In this document: positions 56,634-64,000 of the stretch, in pieces
How positions within the stretch are numbered: the first letter of the stretch is position 1
Layout: every line of letters starts with the position of its first letter
NCBI RefSeq assembly: GCF_026262505.1
Contig: NC_067204.1
Coordinates: 1,831,797-1,895,796, forward strand
From: Trichomonas vaginalis G3
Taxonomy: Eukaryota; Parabasalia; Trichomonadida; Trichomonadidae
Direction: 5' to 3'
Length of the DNA: 64,000 nucleotides
Position numbers and translations under genes: made by a program
Notes under the pieces: model-generated
Databases searched by the model: none
The model's input: only the letters and a program-made list of their open reading frames with translations
Told to the model about the DNA's origin: nothing

Positions 56634-56876
56634 TCAAGTTAGCAATTTGTAATATCTATCCAAAACTTCTTCAACAGTATCGAACTCATCTTCATAATGC
56701 AAACCTAATCTTATTGACTTGGTGCAGTTTTCACTAACACAATATTTTTCTGTTCTCTTGACTGACATAACTAACTCATTTGTTTCATCAAACAGCAACA
56801 ACCAAAGTTCATGACCTAATACATAACATTCATACTTTATATTTTTAGCTCTGAGTTCTCTTGTAAGCTGTTGCAT
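56634..56876 (-). CDS. Small conserved Maverick protein, unknown function (right copy)
   Basis: 80 aa, identical in sequence to 5193-5435. The upstream gene reads through into its start region because of a one-base insertion. Confidence 0.6.
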   Translation of the reverse strand: MQQLTRELRAKNIKYECYVLGHELWLLLFDETNELVMSVKRTEKYCVSENCTKSIRLGLHYEDEFDTVEEVLDRYYKLLT

Positions 56877-57601
56877 TTAATATTTTCTAAAAAGTCAACT
56901 TCAACAGTCATTCGCACTGGTGCCTTCAGTTCTACAGGCTCTCCTTGAAAGTCAACAAGTCTGAATTGCATGTCTTTCAAATTATGAGGACTAATGCGAA
57001 CCCATTTACCTAAATGAGTTGCTATGACAGGAATGTTTGGAATGAACATTGAATTGACTGCATAACAGAAGGATTTATATTCTACTGAACCTTTACTATT
57101 AACTCCTGAAATGCCTGTGACATTAGCTATTTTTGACTCAATGTACAAACAGTTGCCATAACATACGTATGGAACAGATTTCATCTCAATCGTTTTGTCA
57201 ACACTTTTCAAAGGAAATGTCATATGGTATGCACCCAAAAGAAGTTGTACTCTATGACTCATTCGTGTTATCTTAAACTCCTTCGCATAACTGAACTTCA
57301 ATGTTCCCTCAGAAGAGAGTTCGACATCTATGTTGTCAATAGTTTCTTCATTTATGAGAGCATTTAACACCCCAGCAATTTTATCTATTCTATACTCTGC
57401 TCTGTTAGGAAATGTTATAACACTTCTTTTGTCATCTATTTCAATCTCTATGAAATCTGTTTCATCTGTTATGACAAAAGTTGCGATAGTATTGAAGTCA
57501 ACAACTCTGAAAGCAAGCGCTTCATTCTGAAGACCTAAGTTTGTTTGTAGCTTTACTATTCCGTATTTGTTTGGGTCTGTACTTTGCAAATAGAACAACA
57601 T
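56837..57601 (-). CDS. Putative minor capsid (penton-like) protein with lost stop
   Basis: Counterpart of 4457-5182. A T run of five instead of four near 56888 removes the stop after VEVDF and adds about 13 residues that overlap the next gene in another frame. Residues ~48-100 differ markedly from the left copy while the flanks match. The extension may be tolerated, or the extra T may be a sequence error. Confidence 0.55.
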   Translation of the reverse strand: MLFYLQSTDPNKYGIVKLQTNLGLQNEALAFRVVDFNTIATFVITDETDFIEIEIDDKRSVITFPNRAEYRIDKIAGVLNALINEETIDNIDVELSSEGTLKFSYAKEFKITRMSHRVQLLLGAYHMTFPLKSVDKTIEMKSVPYVCYGNCLYIESKIANVTGISGVNSKGSVEYKSFCYAVNSMFIPNIPVIATHLGKWVRISPHNLKDMQFRLVDFQGEPVELKAPVRMTVEVDFLENIKCNSLQENSELKI

Positions 57602-57618
57602 TTTATTCTCATTAAAAT

Positions 57619-60600
57619 ATGACTATTGCTGCATATGCGTATGAAACAAATGAAGCAAGAATAGAGATGTGAAAACTTAAATTTTATAATCCCTGGGATG
57701 CACTTTCTTCGATTTTTTTTAAATTTTTGGGATAAATTTTGACATCTTTTTTTTTGCTGGCGACCCCCCGTTTAGGGCATCAAAAAAACATGTTGTTTCG
57801 TTTCAAGATCGGGATATGTTGTGAACCCGACTTCTTTCATTAATGAAGTGATTTCTTAAGTTGAATAAAAACAAATTTGATTGAAATTCATACAAAATTT
57901 CTTTTTATCATTATTATTTAAGATGCTTTTTTATGTTGAATTGTTAATTTTTTTATTTCCACCTGGGATATTTTGAATTGGGCTAGCCCAATCCCACCTC
58001 TCAATTTTCTCTCAATTGGGCAATGGGGATCCCATATAAAATGTATTGTAACAAAATTTTACATGCATAATATAGTACAATTAAACAACATTCTAAAAAT
58101 ATTAAATTCACATCATTTACTTGAAGATTTTATATTTTCAACAAAAATTAATACAATAATTACATTAAATTGAGGAGATTTATAATATTTATTATAAATT
58201 AAAATATTATTACTCATTAATTTGTTGAAATATTGCATTTTAGTGGTAAAAATTAAAATTTAAGTTTACATGGAGAAAAAAAAATTTTAAATTCCAAAAA
58301 AAATTCAATTGGGATAACGATAGGGACAAAAATTTAGAATCCCCATATGCTTGGGATAAAATCACATGACTAGCAAGAAGAGCACATGAACTAGTAAACG
58401 AAAACTCAACTTTAACCATTGAAGGCAATGATTTAGTCATTGACGATGGAAAAACTAAAAAAGTCATTGATTTCGATACTTTTAACACTTATGACCCATT
58501 CATTACAACAAGCAAGGTTCCCATCATAAATGATGGAACGGTGCAATATATAAATTCTACAGTAGATGCCTCATTAGTGAAAGTATTAAATGTTCTCATT
58601 GAATTGTTAAAGAGCTTTCGATTTGACGACAACATTAAATGCCTAAAGAATTTAGTCATGAATGAAAAACAAATTCTCGGCGTTGCTGGTAGCAGTAATG
58701 ATGTACACCTTATGACATTAGAATATTATAACGAACATAAAGATGAACTGAAAGGAGAGAAGGGTGACACCGGACCTCAAGGACCACAAGGAATACAAGA
58801 ATACAAGGAATACAAGGACCTCAAAGCGAAAACGGTTTGGATGGTGAAGATGGAAAGGATGGAAAAACTGCTAAATCATGGATATGGAACCTTATAAATA
58901 CTGGTTTAACAGCTGGTTCATATGGAGTTCTTCAATACCAAATCGGAAAGATATGGGCAGTACTTGGTGAAGAAGTTTTAGATGACGTTAAAAATGCTTT
59001 GAACTTCATTTCAAATGGTTCGGATACTATTAAAACTTTATCTGGTTGGATGCAAGAAACAAGGAGTCAAATAGATACTGTAAGACGTATAGCAAACAAT
59101 GCACGTACGGGATTGGATACTTTACGAGAAGCACAAAATACACTAAAGGAAGCAAATGATATTCTTGGCTCAGTATCAGACATGCATGAAGATTGGCTTA
59201 AAGGTATTGACAAATCTTTAAAAATCACAGTCAGTCTATTGCTGACTACAAGAAAAGTATAGATTTTTTACATAGTGCTATGGACGTACATGATGGAAGC
59301 ATAAGGAACTTACTTAATGCTAACAATAACTTACCAGGAACTATTAAAGCATTTATAAAGTCCTTTGTAAAACCTGGTGCTCTAACATTTAGGTCTTTGA
59401 GAGCAAGAGCATTGAAGTCAAGAGATGCAGAAACTCCAACAGAACCTACAGAAGGAACTGAAACAACAGAAACTCCAGAAGAACCACCAAAACCAACAGC
59501 TAATGAAATATTGTTCGAATATTTTCCAAGGTACTCTGTTCTCATTGCATACATTCAAGAAATACTTAAGAAAGCAGACTTGACTTTAGGAGATGATGAA
59601 AGTTCTGTATATCTTTCGTTCCAGTTTCAAATAGCAGAACTTTTGAGACAGATATGCTTAATGTATGACAACATCTCTGATTTCACAAGATATGATGACG
59701 ACCATGACCCCGAACACGGTGAAGAAGAAGTTTTACAAACATCCATTAAGACAGGAAAGGTTTTAACTCAAAGTCTCATTATTGACACCAAAGATGGCGA
59801 AGTGGACGTTCTTCAAGAGCTGAAGAAAAATACTTCTTCGGGAGGTGGTGGTAGGCATGAACTTGAAATAAATGAGATAGAAGAGAAATTAGCCGAAAAA
59901 GCAGATAAAAACCATGTTCATTATATAAGTTCAGACGAACAGATTATAACGGACTACCATGGATATTTAACACAGGATGAACAAATAAGCACTGAAGATG
60001 TTAATGAAAGAAGATATAAATTCATTCGTGCTAAAGGTTATGACATACACTGTACTGTACAGTATGACACAGGTAAAGCACAAGAAGCATTTGGTTATAA
60101 CGATGAAATATATGCTTCGTATTTCTTTGTTAACGGTGTATTAGTTGAACCAAGATTTACTTTGAGAGTTAAGGCAAAAATAACTTTTGAAGATGCTATT
60201 AAAAGTAAAGCCAGCAAAGATGAACTTGAAGCAATGAACAAAGTTTTGAAATCTCATAAACACAATATCTCCGATATAAATGAACTTCAAGCTACATTAA
60301 ATAGTAAAGCTGACAAGAACCATACACATGAATCCTTCACTACTGTTAGAGCAGACGACATAATATTGAACTATACCCTTGGTTCAAGTGCACCTTTAGA
60401 GAATCCAAGTACAAGCGTAAAAGATACACTAAACTCCTTAAATAGTAAATGTATGAACATTGAAGGTCATGTCAGAAACTTTGAAACACATGAACTACCA
60501 GCAATGTTAGATAAGAAAGCTGACAAAGAACATACACATAACTCCTTCTCAACTGTTGCTATAGAAAGTATTGAAGGAACGGTTGGCGGAACTGGTGGGG

Positions 60601-61220
60601 ATGCATTATATTATAAACCTCCTAACTTTCCACAAGGTTTAACATCGAATGAAAACATAACAACGAAGAAAGAAATTAGCTGTAAAGATGTTTATGTCAT
60701 GGATGATGAAAATAATGTTAAATTCACTGCTCAAGATTTATATGATAAGAAAGCAGACAAAACAGAGCTTCAAACATTAAAGACTGAAATACTTCAAACA
60801 TTATATCCTATAGGCTCTATTTATACGTCAATGAACTCAACAAATCCAGCAAGTGTTTTAGGTTTTGGTACATGGAAGCAGATTGTAGACAAATTCTTAT
60901 ACTGTGCTAGATATTCAAAGCAAACAGGAGGTTCGAAGAAAATTAAAGAAGCAAACCTTCCACCGCACACTCATACAGGAACGACAAACTTTTCTGGCGA
61001 CCATAGCCACTCATTAAGAGACCACCCATTATACAACTCAGAGTATGAAGCTGGCCATGACGTTTTATCTCCATCTTATAACAATTCAGCAAAAAAGATT
61101 TTTCGACAAACTGAACCAGGAGGAAATCATTCACACACTTTCACAACAAATCCAACAGGCTCGGGTGCAGATTATATGCCACCATTTGTGACTATATTCG
61201 CATGGTACCGCGTTCAATGA
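57619..61220 (+). pseudogene. Tail-fibre-like protein with collagen-like segment, interrupted
   Basis: Begins MTIAAYAYE at 57619, is interrupted at 57662 by a ~710 bp insertion, resumes at 58372, and has frame changes near 58800 and 59225. The last part, 59280-61220, is open for 646 aa. Order after the insertion: one YDP...PIINDG...STV repeat; a short collagen-like GEKGDTGPQGPQG segment; coiled helices; Thr/Pro/Glu-rich linker; KADKNHVH and KADKNHTH repeats; the phage-type tip with YPIGSIY, FGTWKQI, HTHTG, HSHS, NHSHT and MPPF. The tip and repeats match the left copy closely; the N-terminal half does not. Same inferred attachment role. Confidence 0.8.
57654..58379. mobile_element. hAT-like non-autonomous insertion in the fibre gene
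   Basis: The insert 57662-58371 is flanked by AGCAAGAA (57654-57661, 58372-58379). Termini TAGAGATGTGA and TCACATGACT are imperfect inverted repeats (shared ATGTGA). An 8 bp duplication and a TAG start fit hAT elements. No transposase; AT-rich with TGGGAT/ATCCCA palindromes. Confidence 0.65.
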
Positions 61221-61260
61221 ACGCGCTTGAGCCTAGAATAAAATCTTTAACTTTACATAA

Positions 61261-62346
61261 ATGAGCTTGAAAGAAGTATTCGAACAACATCCATGGAGGT
61301 CATTTAAGAAGTTCAATGAAGCTGCAAAGAGTTGGGGATTTACTAACAGAGCTGAAGTGAAAAGGTTCTTTGACAAAAATGTTGTACATCAAACAAAAAT
61401 AAACCCTTACGACTACTTTTTACCAATTTACTCCAACACTCCTGACGCATACCAATTTGACACTCTCATTCAAAGCAGAAAAGGAGGACATAAACCATTC
61501 CTCATCTTCATTAATGTTAACACTCGCAAAGCATATGCATATCCAATGAGGAATAAAGGAACTCGTGAAGTGTTAAGAGTTTTACAAAAGTTTGTAGCAG
61601 AACATAGCCCAAGTACTTTAACATCAGACCAAGACAGTGCATACCTCAGCAATGAAATCACAGATTTTCTCATTAAGCATAACATAACTCACTACACTAC
61701 TGAAGACCATAACCATAACATACTCGGCATCATAAACCGCTTCATAAGAACGCTCAGAGATTTAAACCAAGAGCGAGACTTTACCGAAGAAACAATGAAA
61801 CACTTTCTCGAAGTATATAATTCCTCAACACATTCTACAACAGGACATACACCAAATTCAATGACACAACAAGAAGAAGAAAAGTATATACAAAAGAAAC
61901 GAAGCCAAACACAAAATATCAGAAATTCAACACAATTTACCCTCATTCCTGGTACAAAAGTTCGTGTAGTTCTTGACGACAAACCGTTGACAAAGAAACG
62001 TTTAAGGTTAAGTAGAAACTATTATATCGTAGACTCTACGCAAGGTAATGGATATCTTATAAAAGCTGCCGACGACTCTATTGCGTTTTACCCTCGTCAC
62101 AAATTAGTTGAAAGTAGTAATGGCAAACTTGCTGAAACCATTGACGAAGCAAAGCGAGGAGTGGTTATTGAAATACTTGGCTACAACATAAACGATGACA
62201 CTTATAAAGTAAGATATGAAGGAGGTGTTGAAGATGTTATACCATCTAAGAACTTGAGAGAGTCAAAGCCAACACATCTGGGACCATTAGAGCGGGAGTA
62301 CTGGAAAGACAAAAATATGCCAGAAAGAATAAGAAAATTCTTCTAA
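61261..62346 (+). CDS. Maverick retroviral-type (rve) integrase, right copy
   Basis: 361 aa, differing from 95-1180 by only a few residues. Same features: D67, D123, Asn at 159 in place of the usual Glu, and a C-terminal beta-barrel/chromodomain-like region. Starts 40 bp after the fibre gene stop, on the same strand. Intact frame. Confidence 0.92.
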   Translation: MSLKEVFEQHPWRSFKKFNEAAKSWGFTNRAEVKRFFDKNVVHQTKINPYDYFLPIYSNTPDAYQFDTLIQSRKGGHKPFLIFINVNTRKAYAYPMRNKGTREVLRVLQKFVAEHSPSTLTSDQDSAYLSNEITDFLIKHNITHYTTEDHNHNILGIINRFIRTLRDLNQERDFTEETMKHFLEVYNSSTHSTTGHTPNSMTQQEEEKYIQKKRSQTQNIRNSTQFTLIPGTKVRVVLDDKPLTKKRLRLSRNYYIVDSTQGNGYLIKAADDSIAFYPRHKLVESSNGKLAETIDEAKRGVVIEILGYNINDDTYKVRYEGGVEDVIPSKNLRESKPTHLGPLEREYWKDKNMPERIRKFF

Positions 62347-62426
62347 ACTTTTTCATTAGATGTAAATCAGACATGAATGAGAACAGTCATGATATCATTA
62401 ATGGTACCATTTATTTTTGTCATAAA

Positions 62427-62457
62427 GACGCAAAGCGGCGAGGACGAAGTCCATGAC
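62427..62457. repeat. GC-rich double hairpin downstream of integrase
   Basis: CGCAAAGCG and GGACGAAGTCC separated by GCGA. Preceded by the palindrome AATGGTACCATT (62400-62411). Its left-copy counterpart is cut by the window start. Confidence 0.65.
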
Positions 62458-62470
62458 CAAAAATATAATT

Positions 62471-62520
62471 GAGGTGAAGAGGTGAGATCTCACCCGTTTT
62501 TTCACCTGTTTTTTCACCCT
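62471..62520. repeat. GGTGA-rich palindrome cluster
   Basis: GAGGTGAAGAGGTGAGATCTCACC followed by two TTTTTTCACC runs, in the gap between the integrase and the next gene. Confidence 0.6.
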
Positions 62521-62555
62521 CACCGCTTAGCGGCTCAGACCCTTTGGGTCTCGTG
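62521..62555. repeat. GC-rich double hairpin
   Basis: CCGCTTAGCGG and AGACCCTTTGGGTCT, followed by CGTGA. Same architecture as the other double hairpins, with different stems. Confidence 0.7.
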
Positions 62556-62561
62556 AATTTT

Positions 62562-62628
62562 CATGAATTTCCTTAAGATAGAAAAAATAAAGTTAGTTTT
62601 ATTTTTATTTATTTTTTTATTTTGTATA
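62562..62628 (+). promoter_or_regulatory. Duplicated AT-rich upstream block, first copy
   Basis: About 65 bases starting ATGAATTTCCTTAAGATAG and ending TTTTGTAT, nearly identical to 63826-63890. In the second copy it is followed at once by a stop and does not lead into a gene in frame, so it is more likely a conserved upstream region than coding. Confidence 0.45.
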
Positions 62629-62634
62629 AAAGAT

Positions 62635-63573
62635 ATGATTTCAACAATCGGCACAACAACAATTCAAACAACAGCACCAAACTCGTTAGTCATGAATCCA
62701 ACATCTATGTTAGTAGAAATGAAAAGCTTCATTCCTTCTTCATATACTTTTGAAACAGAAATCCAGAAGATAAAGCAAGAACTTTTAACAAGTAATTTAG
62801 ACTGTAGTGCGAAAGATGAAACAAATGAACAGTATCTTTATGAAATGGAGGACCTCATCGACCATTTGCCTAAACTACCTGAAATTCAGCAGCAAAAACT
62901 AACTATTCCTGAATTCGACGAAATTGAAGTCAAAGCAACTGACTCAGTAGAAATTAAGAAATTCATACGTAAAGTAAATTATGAATTCCTTGGTTTTCAT
63001 TGCAACCATATAGTTATGGACAAAGATTGCGACATGGTATATAAGAACATCTCTGACATATATAAATCTGGGGCGTTTAAGACATACGACAACTTTGTTT
63101 CATTAGTTGCAAAATGTGTATGGCAGATAAGAGATAAAGATAGAAGAGGTAAGGTATGGAATGAACAGATAAAACCAACTGCTTCAGATTTAAAGAAAAC
63201 CATTGACGCCTTAGTTGTTCTAGCTGGTTTTATTTCAATGTATAACGCAAAAACGATGCCGCAATGTTCAAAATGTAAAGCAGCAATAAGAAAATATAAC
63301 TACTCAGTCAAAGAGATAGAAAGAATGCGAAACGACTATGCAGACTTAAAGAAAGAAGCAGAAAAGCCAGCAGAAGATAAAATGGATATGTTGACATTTC
63401 TTAATAAAAACTATCCAACAGCAGAAGATTTCCTTCTGTCTGACGTCAAGAAGAAATATAAAGAAACCTTCGGCATTGTTAAAACTTTTGATATCCTCAG
63501 CGAAGAAATAGAAGCTACAAAACTGTTTAGGATTTCAAATATACATCGTACAATTCATGTAAAACGCTTGTGA
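62635..63573 (+). CDS. Maverick coiled-coil protein, unknown function
   Basis: 312 aa if it starts at ATG 62635 (MISTIGTTT). The frame is open from ATG 62563, which would add a hydrophobic 24-residue leader (KLVLFLFIFLF). I prefer 62635 because the leader DNA is duplicated upstream of the next gene where it is not in frame, but a signal anchor is a real alternative. The protein is helical with charged heptad-like stretches (near EIERMRNDYADLKKEAEK) and Cys pairs (CSKCK). Mavericks often encode a coiled-coil protein. Function not known. Confidence 0.55.
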   Translation: MISTIGTTTIQTTAPNSLVMNPTSMLVEMKSFIPSSYTFETEIQKIKQELLTSNLDCSAKDETNEQYLYEMEDLIDHLPKLPEIQQQKLTIPEFDEIEVKATDSVEIKKFIRKVNYEFLGFHCNHIVMDKDCDMVYKNISDIYKSGAFKTYDNFVSLVAKCVWQIRDKDRRGKVWNEQIKPTASDLKKTIDALVVLAGFISMYNAKTMPQCSKCKAAIRKYNYSVKEIERMRNDYADLKKEAEKPAEDKMDMLTFLNKNYPTAEDFLLSDVKKKYKETFGIVKTFDILSEEIEATKLFRISNIHRTIHVKRL

Positions 63574-63792
63574 AAAAAGAGGTGAAAAAACAGGTGAGAT
63601 CTCACCTCTTCACCTCAATTATATTTTTATTGAATTCAGCAACAAAATTCTGAGTAAAATAATTTTTAGGGCATGTGTCAAACCGTTGAGTTTTCACAAA
63701 ATTTAAAAAATAACGTTTACCATGTGAAACGTTTGTGAAAAAAGAGGTGAAAAATGAGGTGAAAAAAGAGGTGAAATCTCACCTCTTCACCT
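63570..63792. repeat. Two GGTGA-rich palindrome clusters in intergenic DNA
   Basis: Blocks at about 63570-63620 and 63735-63792, each with GGTGAAAAAA repeats running into AGATCTCACC or AAATCTCACC and CTTCACC. Between them there is only AT-rich sequence. No gene seen in 63574-63902. Confidence 0.6.
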
Positions 63793-63825
63793 AAACATTA
63801 TTTTTATTGAATTCAGCACAAAATC

Positions 63826-63890
63826 ATGAATTTTCTTAAGATAGAAAAAATAAAGTTAGTTTTATTTTTATTTATTTTTTTATTTTGTAT
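63826..63890 (+). promoter_or_regulatory. Duplicated AT-rich upstream block, second copy
   Basis: Near-identical to 62562-62628, placed just before the next ATG (63903). A TAA follows immediately, so it is non-coding here. Confidence 0.45.
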
Positions 63891-63902
63891 GTAAGAACAG
63901 AA

Positions 63903-64000
63903 ATGTCAACATCAGAGAACACAACAATTGCTATCGTTCATGAAGCCATAAATGAAGAATACGAGTACATACAGTATAACAAACAGTTACGTCTCATTCG
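63903..64000 (+). CDS. 5' end of an unidentified Maverick gene
   Basis: ATG at 63903 (MSTSENTTIAIVHEAINEEY) is open to the window end, 32 codons. Too short to assign. The continuation outside the window would tell whether it is a replication protein or another structural gene. Confidence 0.45.
   Translation, partial: MSTSENTTIAIVHEAINEEYEYIQYNKQLRLI

Larger units (their letters stand above)
52336..64000 (+). mobile_element. Right Maverick/Polinton copy, continues past window
   Basis: Same gene set as the left copy in inverted orientation, beginning with the tip at about 52336. ATPase, second capsid-like gene, integrase and several small genes are intact. It extends beyond the integrase into genes not seen on the left. 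Confidence 0.88.

Noticed and set aside
1-64000. tRNA or rRNA genes
   Set aside because: No cloverleaf with A and B box sequences or rRNA-like block was noticed on either strand; the window is dominated by mobile DNA.

Overview
The window looks like nuclear DNA of a trichomonad, most likely Trichomonas vaginalis or a close relative. This rests on AT-rich sequence, intron-less compact genes, TCAYW initiator-like motifs 8-20 bases before start codons, stop codons overlapping TAAA, and the gene families seen: Maverick/Polinton elements, Mutator-like transposase, and a tail-bearing surface protein family. Species is inferred, not proven.

Layout. (1) 1-10185: a decayed Maverick (Polinton), running from its integrase to one tip. 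(2) 10186-40344: a tandem array of a ~3.04 kb unit. Each unit carries a type I surface-protein gene (524 codons, minus strand), a relic of a second tail-only paralogue, and a ~410 bp TA-flanked MITE. There are nine full gene copies (five uninterrupted, four frameshifted) plus one copy truncated by the Maverick tip. A 1,557 bp hairpin-rich transposon sits in one spacer. The array runs into a 25-N assembly gap at 40345-40369. (3) 40370-41511: the 5' part of a two-TM sensor/cyclase-like receptor gene, cut by the gap. (4) 41512-44171: transposon debris with runs of perfect hairpins. (5) 44172-52335: a Mutator-like transposase pseudogene split by a 6.7 kb composite insertion that is flanked by an 80 bp direct duplication. 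The insertion holds two AT minisatellite arrays (units of 14, 15 and 16 bp) around a 1,247 bp foldback element. (6) 52336-64000: a second, better preserved Maverick, inverted relative to the first and continuing past the window end; DNA polymerase B and protease are not seen and presumably lie outside.

The Maverick gene set (integrase, packaging ATPase, capsid-like proteins, a long tail-fibre-like protein, small basic and acidic proteins) is that of a virus-like transposon. Genes alternate strands, with 16-25 bp between divergent start codons and overlapping stop codons at one convergent pair. Comparing the two copies separates intact genes from broken ones. Left copy: ATPase, second capsid-like gene, and three small genes are frameshifted or truncated, and the fibre gene has an in-frame stop. 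Right copy: the fibre gene is broken by a hAT-like insertion and two frameshifts.

Most unusual signals: a phage-type fibre tip with a hypervariable loop between conserved HxH motifs in a eukaryotic element; GC-rich double-hairpin mini-elements scattered through the Mavericks, one inserted in frame in a gene; and a ~122 bp multi-hairpin module shared by two otherwise different transposons.
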